Positions 17,149-27,463 of a stretch of DNA of 64,000 nt are shown here, piece after piece. A program made the translations under genes and the position numbers. The notes under the pieces were generated by a model. The model saw nothing but the letters and a program-made list of their open reading frames with translations, was not told the DNA's origin and searched no databases. Origin of the DNA: Burkholderiaceae bacterium (GTDB taxonomy: Bacteria > Pseudomonadota > Gammaproteobacteria > Burkholderiales > Rhodocyclaceae); assembly GCA_021738065.1 (NCBI GenBank), contig JAIPCT010000002.1, positions 18,910 through 82,909 of the forward strand, written 5' to 3'. The first letter of the stretch is position 1. Each line of letters opens with the position of its first letter.

Positions 17149-18978
17149 TCACTCAACCGTGACGCTTTTCGCCAAGTTGCGCGGTTTGTCCACGTCCGTG
17201 CCTTTGACCAGGGCGGCGTGGTAGGACAGCAGTTGCAGCGGCACAACGTGCAGTACGGGTGAGAGCAGGCCGTAGTGCTCGGGCAGGCGCAGTACGTGCA
17301 CGCCGGCATCTTCGTCAACTGCCGAATCCGCATCCGCGAAGACATAGAGCTCGCCGCCGCGAGCAGAAACTTCTTTCAGGTTGGACTTGAGCTTTTCCAG
17401 CAGGGCATCGTTGGGAGCTATGCTGATCACCGGCATGTCCTTGTCCACGAGCGCCAGCGGACCATGCTTGAGCTCGCCTGCCGGATAACCCTCGGCATGA
17501 ATGTAGGAAATTTCCTTGAGCTTCAGCGCGCCTTCCAGCGCGATCGGGTAGTGGTGCCCGCGACCGAGAAACAGCGCGTGGTGCTTGTCGGCAAAGCGCG
17601 CAGCCCAGATCTTTATTTCCGGTTCCAGAGCCAGCACTTTCTGCACGGCCACCGGCAAATGGCGCAGGGCCGTCAAGTGCCCGGCTTCCTGTTCTGCGGT
17701 CAACCGCCCGCCCTGCTTGGCCAGCGTCACCGCCAGCAGGAACAGCGCAGCCAGCTGTGTGGTAAACGCCTTGGTCGAGGCAACGCCGATCTCGGGTCCG
17801 GCACGGGTCAGAAAGCGCAGCGCGCATTCGCGCACAATGGCCGACTCGGGCACGTTGCAGATTGCCAGGGTGCGCGCCATGCCTTGGGCCTTGGCGTGCT
17901 TCACCGAGGCCAGCGTATCCGCCGTTTCGCCGGATTGTGAAATCGCCACCACCAGTTGCTGCGTGTTGGGCACCGAGATGCGGTAGCGGTACTCGCTGGC
18001 GATCTCGACGCTGCAGGGCACCCCTGCGATCCGTTCGATCCAGTAGCGCGCCACGAGGCCTGCATGATAGCTGGTGCCGCAGGCAAGAATCAGCACCGAG
18101 CTCACGCCTTGCATCATTTCCGGTGCGGCCACGCCGAACAGATTGGGGCTCAAGGTCTGCGCGCCGCCGATCATTTCCAGCGTTGCCGCCAATGCCTGCG
18201 GTTGCTCGAAAATCTCTTTTTGCATGTAATGCCGGTAATCGCCCAACGCCACTTCGTCGGCCGAGAGCGTGCTTTCATGCACCGGCCTGTCTCCCGGTAT
18301 GTCCATCGCCGTACCGCCAGCGCCGACTATTCGCACTGCGTCGCGCTTGAGCTCGGCAACATCGCCGTCTTCCAGGTAGATGATGCGGCGCGTGACCTGC
18401 AGCAGGGCGGATGCATCGGACGCCGCATAGTTGCCATCCTCGCCCAGGCCAAGCAACAGCGGAGCGCCATTGCGGGCGACCACGATGCGATCGTCCTCCT
18501 CCTGCAAGATGGCAAGGGCGTAGGCGCCTACCAGCTGAGCCGTGACTCGGCACACGGCATCGAAAAGATCCGGCGCCGACTTCAGCTCATGTTGAATCAG
18601 GTGGGCGACAACCTCGGTATCGGTGTCGGAGGTGAACTCATAGCCGCCTGCGATCAGTTGCTGCTTGAGCTCGACGTAGTTCTCGATGATGCCGTTGTGC
18701 ACCACCGCCAGCCCGGCCGAGACATGCGGATGCGCATTGCGCTCGCAGGGCGCGCCATGAGTCGCCCAGCGGGTGTGGGCGATGCCGTGATGCGCCGTCT
18801 TGTCTTGTGCCTGAGTAGCCAGTTCGGCGACACGGCCGACGCTGCGCAATCGCGTCAGCGCCGGATCGAGTATCGCCAGACCGGCGGAGTCGTAGCCGCG
18901 ATACTCGAGCTTCAGCAAGCCTTCGATCAGCACGGGAACGATGTTGCGTGCAGCAACGGCTGCGACAATGCCGCACAT
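17149..18978 (-). CDS. glmS: Glutamine-fructose-6-phosphate aminotransferase (isomerising)
   Basis: Makes glucosamine-6-phosphate from fructose-6-phosphate and glutamine, the first step to UDP-GlcNAc for peptidoglycan and lipopolysaccharide. 609 residues, the same as E. coli Glm[13 protein letters not shown] gives Cys2, the glutaminase nucleophile; the N-terminal domain includes [10 protein letters not shown] and [10 protein letters not shown]. Two SIS domains follow ([43 protein letters not shown]), and the C-terminal tail ends [12 protein letters not shown] with the active-site Lys. Three bases separate it from glmU, so they form an operon. Residues [11 protein letters not shown] near 218 carry motif copy 4. 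The 3' end is duplicated twice downstream. Confidence 0.98.
   Translation of the reverse strand: MCGIVAAVAARNIVPVLIEGLLKLEYRGYDSAGLAILDPALTRLRSVGRVAELATQAQDKTAHHGIAHTRWATHGAPCERNAHPHVSAGLAVVHNGIIENYVELKQQLIAGGYEFTSDTDTEVVAHLIQHELKSAPDLFDAVCRVTAQLVGAYALAILQEEDDRIVVARNGAPLLLGLGEDGNYAASDASALLQVTRRIIYLEDGDVAELKRDAVRIVGAGGTAMDIPGDRPVHESTLSADEVALGDYRHYMQKEIFEQPQALAATLEMIGGAQTLSPNLFGVAAPEMMQGVSSVLILACGTSYHAGLVARYWIERIAGVPCSVEIASEYRYRISVPNTQQLVVAISQSGETADTLASVKHAKAQGMARTLAICNVPESAIVRECALRFLTRAGPEIGVASTKAFTTQLAALFLLAVTLAKQGGRLTAEQEAGHLTALRHLPVAVQKVLALEPEIKIWAARFADKHHALFLGRGHHYPIALEGALKLKEISYIHAEGYPAGELKHGPLALVDKDMPVISIAPNDALLEKLKSNLKEVSARGGELYVFADADSAVDEDAGVHVLRLPEHYGLLSPVLHVVPLQLLSYHAALVKGTDVDKPRNLAKSVTVE
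18305..18330 (-). repeat. Dispersed 26-base motif, copy 4 (in glmS)
   Basis: ATAGTCGGCG, CTGGCG, GT, ACGGCGAT: one mismatch to the consensus outside the variable pair. Encodes IVGAGGTAM in a loop between the glutaminase and isomerase domains, where GlmS proteins vary. Confidence 0.65.
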
Positions 18979-18981
18979 GAT

Positions 18982-20382
18982 TCAGTCCTTTTTCTTCGGG
19001 CCGGTATTTTTCACCGGGCGCTTCCAGCCCGGAACCGACATCTGTCTGGCGCGCGAAACCGTCAGCTGGTCCGCTGGCGCGTCCTTGGTCAGGGTCGTGC
19101 CCGCACCCAGGGTTGCACCGCGACCGACGGTGACAGGCGCCACCAGTTGCGTGTCGGAACCGATGAATACGTCGTCCTCGATCACGGTGCGAAACTTGTT
19201 GGCACCGTCATAGTTGCAGGTGATGGTGCCGGCGCCGACGTTCACGCGACTGCCGATCGTGGCATCGCCGACATAGGCCAGATGATTGGCCTTTGAATGG
19301 TCGGCGATGGTCGAATTTTTCACTTCGACAAAATTGCCGATATGGACATCGCGACCCAGGGTCGTGCCGGGGCGCAGACGGGCGAAGGGTCCGACGATGC
19401 TGTCCGGCCCCACCACGGCGTCCTCGATGTGACAGAAGGGCGCGATTCGAGCGCCGGCGCCGATGCGGCAGTTTTTCAGCACGCAGTTGGCGCCGACGGT
19501 GGCGCCGTCGGCGAGTTCGACACGGCCCTCGAACAGGCAGTTGATGTCGATGCCGACATCGCGACCGCAATTCAGTTCACCGCGCACGTCGATGCGCGCC
19601 GGATCGCTCAGCGTTACGCCGGATTCCATCAAGCGCTCGGCGATGTTGCGCTGATGCACGCGTTCCAGCATGGCGAGCTGGACTTTGCTGTTGACGCCCT
19701 CGGTTTCCCAGACCGCATCCGGGTGGGCCGTGGCGACCTGCATGCCTTCGGCCACCGCCAGGGCGACGATATCGGTCAGGTAGTACTCGCCCTGCGCATT
19801 GCGGTTGCCCAGCGTCGGCAACCAGCGCTGCAGCGCGGCGGTGGGGGCGACCAGTATGCCGGTGTTGATTTCACGAATGGCCCGTTCGGCGTCATCTGCA
19901 TCTTTTTCCTCGACGATGCGCGTGACGCGGCCCTCGACCCGGACGATGCGGCCATAGCCCTGCGGTTTGTCGACATGCGCGGTGAGCAGGGCCAGTGAGC
20001 CGCCGGCTGCCGTCTCGATCAAGCGCTGCAGGGTCGAGGCGCGAATCAGCGGCACGTCGCCGTAGAGGACCAGGGTTGAAGACTCAGTCGGCGCTGACAG
20101 GACGCCGCCCGGCAGCGCCTGCAAGACCGCGTGACCGGTGCCGAGTTGCGGCTCCTGCACTACCCAGGTGATGTCCGGCGCATCCAGCGCGGCGCGGACC
20201 TGCTCGCCGCCATGACCGTAGACCACACGAATGTGTTCCGCACCAATGGTGCGCGCTGTGTCGAGCACATGAGCGAGGAGCGCCTTTCCTGCCAGCGCAT
20301 GCAAAACCTTGGGCAGATCGGAATGCATGCGCTTGCCTTGTCCGGCGGCGAGTATGGTGACATTGAGCATCGGTGAGTTCAT
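18982..20382 (-). CDS. glmU: Bifunctional N-acetylglucosamine-1-phosphate uridyltransferase / glucosamine-1-phosphate acetyltransferase
   Basis: Acetylates GlcN-1-P and then transfers UMP to give UDP-GlcNAc, in the cytoplasm as a trimer. 466 residues, slightly longer than E. coli (456). The N-terminal pyrophosphorylase domain carries [18 protein letters not shown] near residue 12. The C-terminal left-handed beta helix shows hexapeptide repeats ([35 protein letters not shown]) and the acetyltransferase core with the conserved [21 protein letters not shown]. First gene of glmU-glmS; that pairing places both UDP-GlcNAc branch enzymes on one transcript. The NVGAGT segment resembles the dispersed motif but is normal for the family. 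Confidence 0.98.
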   Translation of the reverse strand: MNSPMLNVTILAAGQGKRMHSDLPKVLHALAGKALLAHVLDTARTIGAEHIRVVYGHGGEQVRAALDAPDITWVVQEPQLGTGHAVLQALPGGVLSAPTESSTLVLYGDVPLIRASTLQRLIETAAGGSLALLTAHVDKPQGYGRIVRVEGRVTRIVEEKDADDAERAIREINTGILVAPTAALQRWLPTLGNRNAQGEYYLTDIVALAVAEGMQVATAHPDAVWETEGVNSKVQLAMLERVHQRNIAERLMESGVTLSDPARIDVRGELNCGRDVGIDINCLFEGRVELADGATVGANCVLKNCRIGAGARIAPFCHIEDAVVGPDSIVGPFARLRPGTTLGRDVHIGNFVEVKNSTIADHSKANHLAYVGDATIGSRVNVGAGTITCNYDGANKFRTVIEDDVFIGSDTQLVAPVTVGRGATLGAGTTLTKDAPADQLTVSRARQMSVPGWKRPVKNTGPKKKD

Positions 20383-20427
20383 GCGATGTTGATGACGACG
20401 CAGTTTAACAAGGCCTGCGGCCGGAAC

Positions 20428-21036
20428 TCAATTGAAGGTCCTGACAAAACCATGGATGCCGCGCAACAGCATCTCGATTGCCAGGGCGCTGAGTATCAGG
20501 CCCATGAGTTTTTCAATCGCGCTGAGCATGCGCTCGCCGAGAATGTCAATCAGTTTGCCCGCCGCCAGCAGCACGATGGTCGACACGGCCATCGCCGCGC
20601 TCAAGGCGCCGAACCATTCCAGCAAGCGCTGCGGCTCGCGCGAAACCAGCAGCATGACCATGGCCAGTGCCGACGGGCCGGCAATTGCCGGCACTGCCAG
20701 TGGCACGACGAAGGGTTCGCCTCCGCTGCTGTCGCCATAAACATTGCCGCCCGGCGGCGGAAAAATCATGCGTAGCGAAATCAGGAAAAGAACCACGCCA
20801 CCCGATATGCCAAGCGACGTATCCGACAACTGCATGAAACTCATCACGTGGCGCCCAAAAAACAGGAACAGCACCAGCACGGCGTAGGCAATCAGGCATT
20901 CGCGCAGCACGACTTTCCAGCGTCGGGCCACGGGCACGTTGCGCAGAACCGAAGCGACGATCGGCGTGTTGCCGAAAGGATCGAAGACCAGCAAAAGCAG
21001 CACCGCCGCTGAGAGAAAACTGCCACTGGTTTCCAT
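20428..21036 (-). CDS. MarC-family integral membrane protein
   Basis: 202 residues from the ATG at 21036; the longer track ORF overlaps gltD in another frame and is not credible there. About six membrane helices, beginning FLSAAVLLLLVFDPFGNTPIV, which carries the FDPxGNTP loop typical of MarC/YchE/YhgN proteins, and VPLAVPAIAGPSALAMVMLL, which carries the PLAxPxIAGPG-like loop of the second half. The function of this family is unresolved; early claims of a drug-resistance role were not upheld. It lies 38 bases downstream of the gltD stop on the same strand and so may be the last gene of gltB-gltD-marC. Confidence 0.92.
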   Translation of the reverse strand: METSGSFLSAAVLLLLVFDPFGNTPIVASVLRNVPVARRWKVVLRECLIAYAVLVLFLFFGRHVMSFMQLSDTSLGISGGVVLFLISLRMIFPPPGGNVYGDSSGGEPFVVPLAVPAIAGPSALAMVMLLVSREPQRLLEWFGALSAAMAVSTIVLLAAGKLIDILGERMLSAIEKLMGLILSALAIEMLLRGIHGFVRTFN

Positions 21037-21074
21037 TGCGACTGTGCTCTCGGGGCGCGGTGCGTGGTTTGCGT

Positions 21075-22538
21075 CTAGCGCGGCAGCGTGCTTGAACCCA
21101 TCAGGAATTCGTCGACGCTGCGCGCGCACTGACGGCCTTCCCGGATGGCCCAGACCACCAGAGACTGGCCGCGGCGCATATCGCCCGCGGCAAATACGCC
21201 TTTGACGCTGGTGGCGTAGGCGTTGGCGGTCTCGGTATCGGCCCGGGCATTGCCACGGCTGTCGCGGCTGACGCCGAAGGCATCGAGAATTCCGCCCACC
21301 GGGCTGACGAAGCCCATGGCCAGAAAGGCAAAATCGGCACGGATATCGAATTCGGAACCCGCCACCTCGGTCATCTTCCCGCCCTGCCATTCAAGACGCA
21401 CGGCGCGAATCGCCGTGAGCTTGCCGTTCTTGCCAATGAAGGCCTTGGTGCCGATCGACCAGTCGCGCTCACAACCTTCGAGTTGCGAAGACGAGGTACG
21501 CATCTTCAGCGGCCAGTACGGCCAGGTTTGCGACCCATCTTCCTGCTCGGGGGGCTGCGGCATCAGTTCGATCTGGGTGATGCTCGCCGCACCATGCCGA
21601 TTCGAGGTACCGACACAGTCCGAGCCGGTATCGCCGCCGCCGATCACGACCACATGCTTGCCCTTGACGTTGATAGGATTCTTGCCGGCGCCGGCGACTT
21701 CCTTGTTCTGCGGAATCAGAAACTCCAGCGCGAAATGCACGCCGGCCAGGTCGCGCCCGGGAACCGGCAAGTCGCGCGGATGCTCGGCGCCGCCGGCGAG
21801 TATCACTGCCGCAAAGTCCGTTCTCAATTGCTCGGTCGTCACCACCCATTTGGCATCGCTGGCAACGCCCTTGGGCATGCTGGCATGCGTCACCATGGTG
21901 TTGGTGACAAAGCTCACACCTTCGACCTGCATTTGCTGCATGCGCCAGTCGATCAGGCGTTTGTCGAGCTTGAAGTCGGGAATGCCGAAGCGCAGCAGGC
22001 CGCCGATGCTTTCGTTTTTCTCGAATACGGTGACCTCGTGTCCGGCGCGCGCCAACTGCTGGGCGGCGGCCAGGCCCGCGGGACCGGAGCCGACGATGGC
22101 CACTTTCTTGCCGGTTTTCTTTGCCGGCGGTTGCGGCACGACCCAGCCGTTTTCACCCGCCTTGTCGATGATGGCGCGCTCGATCGACTTGATGCCCACT
22201 GGTGTCTGCGGAATGTTCAGCGTGCAGGCCGCCTCGCATGGCGCGGGACAGACCCGGCTGGTGAATTCCGGAAAATTATTGGTCGAATGCAGGACGCCGA
22301 TCGCTTCCTTCCAATGCCCGCGATAGACCAGGTCGTTCCAGTCTGGAATGATGTTGTTGACCGGGCAACCGTTGTTGCAGAACGGAATGCCGCAATCCAT
22401 GCAACGCGCGCCCTGAATCTTGGCCTCGGCATCGCTCAGGTGTGGAACGAACTCGTGATAGTGGGTGACGCGCTTGTCGGCCTTTTCATAGGTCTCGGCG
22501 ATGCGCTGATACTCGAGAAATCCGGTGGGCTTACCCAT
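21075..22538 (-). CDS. gltD: Glutamate synthase small (beta) subunit
   Basis: NADPH-oxidising FAD subunit of glutamate synthase; passes electrons through Fe-S clusters to GltB. 487 residues from ATG 22538, which has GGAGG seven bases upstream. Cysteine clusters [13 protein letters not shown] near 44-56 and CPAPCEAAC near 93-101 bind Fe-S. FAD-binding [17 protein letters not shown] near 155 and NADPH-binding [18 protein letters not shown] near 297 follow, with [14 protein letters not shown] close to the C-terminus. Separated from gltB by a 127-base spacer that looks inserted (see the repeat at 22536-22678). Confidence 0.97.
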   Translation of the reverse strand: MGKPTGFLEYQRIAETYEKADKRVTHYHEFVPHLSDAEAKIQGARCMDCGIPFCNNGCPVNNIIPDWNDLVYRGHWKEAIGVLHSTNNFPEFTSRVCPAPCEAACTLNIPQTPVGIKSIERAIIDKAGENGWVVPQPPAKKTGKKVAIVGSGPAGLAAAQQLARAGHEVTVFEKNESIGGLLRFGIPDFKLDKRLIDWRMQQMQVEGVSFVTNTMVTHASMPKGVASDAKWVVTTEQLRTDFAAVILAGGAEHPRDLPVPGRDLAGVHFALEFLIPQNKEVAGAGKNPINVKGKHVVVIGGGDTGSDCVGTSNRHGAASITQIELMPQPPEQEDGSQTWPYWPLKMRTSSSQLEGCERDWSIGTKAFIGKNGKLTAIRAVRLEWQGGKMTEVAGSEFDIRADFAFLAMGFVSPVGGILDAFGVSRDSRGNARADTETANAYATSVKGVFAAGDMRRGQSLVVWAIREGRQCARSVDEFLMGSSTLPR

Positions 22539-22678
22539 TACGCTGCCTCCGCAGGGCCGCCCCAAGGGGGCAGCAAATCAATGCATGGAAGTCGCCGCGC
22601 AGTTCGCGGCGGCTGAACCAAAGTCGCCCCCGTCCTCGGGTGGGGGGCCGGGGGGAAGGCTTTCATCACGCTGCCTCC
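22536..22678. repeat. Direct repeats flanking a palindromic insertion between gltB and gltD
   Basis: The 15-base sequence CAT(T/C)ACGCTGCCTCC occurs at 22536-22550 and 22664-22678 with one mismatch. On the coding strand it is GGAGGCAGCGT(A/G)ATG: at gltB it spans the last codons and stop, at gltD it is the ribosome binding site plus start. The DNA between is rich in GC hairpins, such as CGCCGCG-CAGTT-CGCGGCG and GCCGCCCC-AA-GGGGGCAGC, resembling intergenic repeats common in betaproteobacteria. The simplest reading is that gltB and gltD once overlapped at GTGATG and a small element inserted with a 15-base target duplication. Confidence 0.7.
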
Positions 22679-25600
22679 AACCGGGTCGATTTTTGCGCCA
22701 TCTCGGTCAATGCGCGCCGATACTCGTTCGGGAAAACCTTGACGAACAAATCGCGCGCAGCCGCCCAATTGGCCAGTACCGCCTTGGCGTGCGTGCTGCC
22801 GGTCCGTTCCAGATGCTGTTCGAGCATGCGCTTGAGTTGCACTTCGTCAGCTTCGCCGCGATGCCTGGTGCCATCGTTCGCCTGTTTACTGGCCGGCAGG
22901 AGTTTTTCCAGCACGACCATCGCTTTGTTGCAGCGACTGGCGAAATGGCCGTCGGCGTCATACACATAAGCCACGCCGCCCGACATGCCGGCGGCAAAAT
23001 TGCGCCCGGTGGCGCCCAGGACGACGACGGTGCCGCCCGTCATGTACTCGCAGCCGTGATCGCCGGTACCCTCGACCACCGCCTGCGCGCCGGAGTTGCG
23101 CACACAAAAGCGTTCGCCCGCCACGCCGTTGAAGTTGGCCTCACCATCGGTCGCGCCATAGAGCACGGTATTGCCGACGATGATGTTCTCTTCCGCCGGG
23201 CCGCGGAAACCTTGCGGTTTGCGCACGATGATGTGTCCGCCGGACAAGCCCTTGCCGACGTAATCATTCGCCTCACCGGTCAGATCCAGGGTGATGCCGC
23301 GCGCGAGGAAGGCACCGAAGCTCTGTCCGGCCGTGCCGGTGAGTTTGATGCTGATCGTGCCGTCGGGCAGGCCCGCCGCACCATAGCGCTTGGCCACCGC
23401 GTTGGACAGCATGGCGCCGCAACTGCGGTTGACGTTGCCGATCCGGGTTTCGATGAGGACCTTTTCGCCGCGCTTGAGCGCAGGCGCGGCCTTGGCAATC
23501 AAGACATGATCGAGCGCACCCTTCAAGCCATGATCCTGGGTTTCGCAATGCAGGCGCGCAACTTCGACCGGCATCTTCGGCTGATAGAAGATCCTGCTGA
23601 AATCCAGCCCGCGGGCCTTCCAGTGATCGATGCCCGGACGCGTGTCCAGCAGATCGCTGCGACCGATCAGGTCGTCGACCTTGCGCACGCCCAAATTGGC
23701 CATCAACTCGCGCACTTCCTCGGCGACGAAGAAGAAGAAGTTGACCACATGCTCCGGCTGGCCGGTAAAGCGCCGACGCAAGATGGGATCCTGCGTGGCG
23801 ACGCCGACGGGGCACGTGTTGAGATGGCATTTGCGCATCATGATGCAACCCTCGGCGACCAACGGTGCCGTGGCGAAACCGAATTCGTCGGCACCCAGCA
23901 GGGCACCGATGACGACATCGCGCCCGGTCTTCATCTGACCATCGGTCTGCACCCGCACACGGCCGCGCAAGCGGTTGAGCACCAGCGTTTGCTGCGTTTC
24001 CGCCAGACCCAGTTCCCAGGGCGTACCGGCATGCTTGATCGAGGAAATCGGCGATGCGCCGGTACCCCCATCGTGACCGGCAATGACGATATGGTCGGCC
24101 TTGGCCTTGACCACGCCAGCCGCGACGGTACCGACGCCGACCTCGGACACCAGCTTGACCGACACTGAGCCTTCCGGATTGGCATTTTTCAGATCATGAA
24201 TCAACTGCGCCAAATCCTCGATGGAATAGATGTCGTGGTGCGGCGGCGGTGATATCAGTTGCACACCCGGTACCGAATGACGCAGAAAACCGATGTATTC
24301 GGAAACCTTGTGACCAGGCAACTGGCCACCTTCGCCGGGCTTGGCGCCCTGCGCCATCTTGATCTGCAACTGGTCGGCGTTCGCCAGGTACTCGGCAGTC
24401 ACGCCGAAGCGGCCTGACGCCACCTGCTTGATAGCCGAGCGCAGCGAATCCCCTGCCTGCAGCGGCGTGTCACGCTCGATATTGGCCTTGCCGATGACGC
24501 TGGCCACCGTCTCGCCAGCGCCGACTTTCTGGAAGCGCTTCGGATCTTCGCCGCCTTCCCCCGTATTCGACTTGCCGCCGATCCGGTTCATGGCGATGGC
24601 CAGCGTGGTGTGCGCTTCGGTCGATATCGAACCAAGCGACATGGCCCCGGTGGCAAAGCGCTTGACGATTTCCTTGGCCGACTCGACTTCCTCAAGCGGA
24701 ACCGGCGGCCCCGCCGGACGGATGTCGAACAAGCCGCGCAACGTCATGTGACGCTTGCTCTGGTCGTTGATCAGCGCCGCGTATTCCTTGTAGGTTTCGT
24801 ACTTTCCAGAACGCGCGGCGTGCTGCAGCTTGGCGATCGTATCGGGCGTCCACATATGGTCTTCGCCACGAATGCGGAAAGCATAGTCGCCACCGGCGTC
24901 GAGCGCATCGGCGAGTACCGGATCATTGGAGAACGCCGCGCGATGGACGCGCACTGCTTCCTCTGCGACCTCGGCCACACCAATGCCCTGCACTTTGCTT
25001 GGCGTACCGGTGAAGTAGCGCGCGACAAATGCCGACTCGAGACCGACGGCTTCGAAGATCTGTGCACCGCAATACGAGCGATAAGTGGATATGCCCATTT
25101 TGGACATGACCTTCATCAGTCCCTTGCCGATGGCCTTGATGAAATTCTTGCTGGCCTGGCGATAGTCGCCACCGTCCGACTGACACATGTCGCTGATGGT
25201 TTCCAGCGCCAGCCAGGGGCACACAGCTTCGGCGCCATAACCAGCCAGCAGGGCGAAATGATGCACTTCGCGCGCCGAGCCGGTGTCGACCACCAGACCG
25301 CAGTTGGTGCGCAGTCCCTGTCGCGTCAGATGATGGTGGACCCCCGAACAGGCCAGCAGGGCCGGAATCGCCACGCGCTGCCGATCGACGCTGCGATCGG
25401 AAAGAATCAGCACGTTGTAACCCTCGGCAACCGCCTGCTCGGCGGCGACGCACAAATGCTTGAGCGCCTCCTCGCAGCCGAACGGACCTTCGGCAACAGG
25501 GTAGGTGATGTCCAGTACCAGCGACTTGAAGCGGCCGCCGGACAAGCGGGCAACATCATGCAGGCGCGAAATGTCGACTTCATCGAGCACCGGCTGCTTG

Positions 25601-27303
25601 ACCTCAAGACGCGGCGTCACTTCCTCGTTCCTGTTGACCAGACCCAACAAGTTGGGCTTCGGCCCGATATAGCTGATCAAGGACATCACGATTTCTTCGC
25701 GTATCGGATCGATCGGCGGATTGGTCACTTGCGCAAACAGCTGCTTGAAGTAGCTGTACAGCGGCTTGTTCTTGGCCGACAGGACTGGCAGCGCTGTATC
25801 GTTGCCCATCGCCCCGGTCGGTTCCTCGCCATTGGCCGTCATCGGTCCGAGGATGAACTTGCAGTCTTCCTGGGTGTAGCCGAAGGCCTGTTGCGTGTCG
25901 AGCAGAGATTCCTTGAGATCGGCCACGGCGCGCAGGCGCGGGACGGGAAGATCGTCCACAAACACGCGGGATTCCTCGATCCACTTGCGATAGGGTCCCT
26001 CACTCGCCAAGGAACTTTTCAGTTCGTCGTCATTGATGATGCGGCCCTGCTCCAGATCGATCAGGAACATCTTGCCCGGTTGCAGGCGCCATTTCTTTAC
26101 GATCCGCTCTTCGGCGATCGGCAGCACGCCGATCTCGGAAGACATCACCACCAGATCATCGTCGGTGATCAGATAGCGGGCCGGACGCAGACCGTTGCGA
26201 TCGAGTGTCGCGCCGATCTGGCGGCCGTCGGTGAACGCCACGGCAGCGGGGCCGTCCCACGGCTCCATGATCGGTGCGTGAAACTCGTAGAAGGCACGGC
26301 GTTCCGGCTCCATCAGCGGATTGCCGGCCCAGGCTTCCGGGATCAGCATCATCATCGCGTGGGTCAGGGAAAAACCACCCATCACCAGCAGTTCCAGCGC
26401 ATTGTCGAACGATGCCGAATCGGACTGGCCATCGTAAATCAGCGGCCAAATCTTCTTCAGATCGTCACCGAGCACTACCGAGGAAATCGCCTTCTGCCGC
26501 GCGCGCATCCAGTTCACGTTGCCGCGCAGGGTGTTGATTTCCCCATTGTGGGCAATCATGCGGAAGGGATGCGCCAGGTCCCAGGTCGGGAAGGTATTGG
26601 TCGAGAAACGCTGGTGCACCAGTGCCAGGGCGGTCACCAGGCCTTTGTTGCCCAGGTCGAGAAAATACTCGCCGACCTGATTGGCCAGCAGCATGCCCTT
26701 GTAGACCACGGTGCGCGCCGACATCGAGGTCACGTAGTACATCTTGCCGTCAGGGAGCTTCAACGCCTGAATGGCGTGGCCCGACTCCTTGCGGATGATG
26801 TAGAGCTTGCGCTCGAGCGCATCGGTGTCGGCGGTACCTTTGCCACGCCCGATGAACACCTGTCGAATGACGGGTTCGATGTCTTTGGCCGCCTGAGCGA
26901 GGCCGGCGTTATTGCACGGCACATCGCGCCAGCCGAGCAGCGTCTGCCCTTCGGCGGCAATGGCTCCATTGATCGCGGCCTCGCAGGCTTGGCGACTCGC
27001 TACATCGCGTGGCAGGAAAATCATGCCGACCCCGTACTCGCCAAGAGGCGGCAACGCGACCCCCTGCCGGGCCATTTCCTTGTGGAAAAACTGGTCGGGA
27101 ATCTGGATCAAAATGCCGGCGCCGTCGCCCAGCAAGGGGTCGTAGCCGGTCGCCCCGCGGTGTTCGAGGTTTTTCAGGATCAACAAGCCCTGCTCGACGA
27201 TGGCATGGCTTTTCTGGTTCTTGATATGCGCGACAAAGCCGACGCCACAGGCGTCGTGCTCGTTTGCCGGGTCGTAAAGACCCTGGGACTGGGGGAGGAC
27301 CAT
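22666..27303 (-). CDS. gltB: Glutamate synthase large (alpha) subunit
   Basis: Converts glutamine and 2-oxoglutarate to two glutamates, the main ammonium-assimilation route with glutamine synthetase. 1545 residues from ATG 27303, with GAGGAAAG upstream. An 18-residue propeptide precedes Cys19 of ACGVGF, which should be the N-terminal nucleophile after processing. The central and FMN-binding synthase domains include [35 protein letters not shown] and [11 protein letters not shown]. The 3Fe-4S ligands are in [15 protein letters not shown]. The C-terminal beta-helix has [14 protein letters not shown] and GCEYMTGG. An expansion loop after EGGEDPKRF, usual for betaproteobacteria, contains motif copy 5 (KVGAGETVA). 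Own promoter and a terminator-like leader lie upstream. Confidence 0.98.
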   Translation of the reverse strand: MVLPQSQGLYDPANEHDACGVGFVAHIKNQKSHAIVEQGLLILKNLEHRGATGYDPLLGDGAGILIQIPDQFFHKEMARQGVALPPLGEYGVGMIFLPRDVASRQACEAAINGAIAAEGQTLLGWRDVPCNNAGLAQAAKDIEPVIRQVFIGRGKGTADTDALERKLYIIRKESGHAIQALKLPDGKMYYVTSMSARTVVYKGMLLANQVGEYFLDLGNKGLVTALALVHQRFSTNTFPTWDLAHPFRMIAHNGEINTLRGNVNWMRARQKAISSVVLGDDLKKIWPLIYDGQSDSASFDNALELLVMGGFSLTHAMMMLIPEAWAGNPLMEPERRAFYEFHAPIMEPWDGPAAVAFTDGRQIGATLDRNGLRPARYLITDDDLVVMSSEIGVLPIAEERIVKKWRLQPGKMFLIDLEQGRIINDDELKSSLASEGPYRKWIEESRVFVDDLPVPRLRAVADLKESLLDTQQAFGYTQEDCKFILGPMTANGEEPTGAMGNDTALPVLSAKNKPLYSYFKQLFAQVTNPPIDPIREEIVMSLISYIGPKPNLLGLVNRNEEVTPRLEVKQPVLDEVDISRLHDVARLSGGRFKSLVLDITYPVAEGPFGCEEALKHLCVAAEQAVAEGYNVLILSDRSVDRQRVAIPALLACSGVHHHLTRQGLRTNCGLVVDTGSAREVHHFALLAGYGAEAVCPWLALETISDMCQSDGGDYRQASKNFIKAIGKGLMKVMSKMGISTYRSYCGAQIFEAVGLESAFVARYFTGTPSKVQGIGVAEVAEEAVRVHRAAFSNDPVLADALDAGGDYAFRIRGEDHMWTPDTIAKLQHAARSGKYETYKEYAALINDQSKRHMTLRGLFDIRPAGPPVPLEEVESAKEIVKRFATGAMSLGSISTEAHTTLAIAMNRIGGKSNTGEGGEDPKRFQKVGAGETVASVIGKANIERDTPLQAGDSLRSAIKQVASGRFGVTAEYLANADQLQIKMAQGAKPGEGGQLPGHKVSEYIGFLRHSVPGVQLISPPPHHDIYSIEDLAQLIHDLKNANPEGSVSVKLVSEVGVGTVAAGVVKAKADHIVIAGHDGGTGASPISSIKHAGTPWELGLAETQQTLVLNRLRGRVRVQTDGQMKTGRDVVIGALLGADEFGFATAPLVAEGCIMMRKCHLNTCPVGVATQDPILRRRFTGQPEHVVNFFFFVAEEVRELMANLGVRKVDDLIGRSDLLDTRPGIDHWKARGLDFSRIFYQPKMPVEVARLHCETQDHGLKGALDHVLIAKAAPALKRGEKVLIETRIGNVNRSCGAMLSNAVAKRYGAAGLPDGTISIKLTGTAGQSFGAFLARGITLDLTGEANDYVGKGLSGGHIIVRKPQGFRGPAEENIIVGNTVLYGATDGEANFNGVAGERFCVRNSGAQAVVEGTGDHGCEYMTGGTVVVLGATGRNFAAGMSGGVAYVYDADGHFASRCNKAMVVLEKLLPASKQANDGTRHRGEADEVQLKRMLEQHLERTGSTHAKAVLANWAAARDLFVKVFPNEYRRALTEMAQKSTRLEAA
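24503..24528 (-). repeat. Dispersed 26-base motif, copy 5 (in gltB)
   Basis: AAAGTCGGCG, CTGGCG, AG, ACGGTGGC. Encodes KVGAGETVA in a loop that is variable among GltB proteins, just after [10 protein letters not shown]. Confidence 0.65.
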
Positions 27304-27330
27304 CTTTTCTTTCCTCGGAAATGCGGCCGG

Positions 27331-27361
27331 CAAAAAAGCCGGGGCGATGCCGCTCCCCGGC
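27331..27361 (-). terminator. Intrinsic-terminator-like hairpin in the gltB leader (candidate attenuator)
   Basis: On the minus strand a stem GCCGGGG / CCCCGGC with a 10-base loop is followed directly by TTTTTT (27332-27337), 28 bases before the gltB start. The 3' arm can instead pair with the GCCGG just after the T run, so two exclusive folds are possible. It could end read-through from dgt, but it also lies downstream of the gltB promoter and would therefore act on gltB itself. Confidence 0.65.
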
Positions 27362-27369
27362 CTTGAATG

Positions 27370-27389
27370 GTCCGCCGAACACGGCGGAC
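27370..27389 (-). promoter_or_regulatory. First hairpin of the gltB leader
   Basis: Perfect 7-base stem GTCCGCC / GGCGGAC with a 6-base loop, just after the predicted transcription start and before the terminator-like hairpin. With that hairpin it makes a structured leader of about 90 bases. Confidence 0.55.
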
Positions 27390-27398
27390 GAACGTGCG

Positions 27399-27427
27399 AA
27401 TATACCGCTAATGGAGCTCGATTTCAA
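27399..27427 (-). promoter_or_regulatory. Sigma-70-type promoter of gltB
   Basis: TTGAAA (-35, 27422-27427) and TATATT (-10, 27399-27404) on the minus strand, spaced by exactly 17 bases. The predicted start near 27392 gives a leader of about 89 bases to the gltB ATG. This is among the best promoter matches in the window and shows that gltBD need not depend on the aroK-aroB-dgt transcript. Confidence 0.65.
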
Positions 27428-27463
27428 TACGCTGCAACGCAGCATCCGAGTCGCCGGCCCGCT

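Noticed and set aside
19204-19225. Apparent tenth copy of the dispersed motif in glmU (GTCGGCGCCGGC)
   Set aside because: It encodes NVGAGT, the normal left-handed beta-helix sequence of GlmU, and lacks the AAA start and the ACGGCGAT end.
22538-22768. 76-residue minus-strand ORF between gltB and gltD
   Set aside because: It is the palindromic spacer read in frame (ending [12 protein letters not shown]), a pattern typical of spurious ORFs in betaproteobacterial intergenic repeats.
24610-27366. 918-residue plus-strand ORF opposite gltB
   Set aside because: It mirrors gltB on the other strand. Its composition is rich in His, Arg and Gln, as expected for an antisense shadow of a GC-rich gene, and no motif is present.
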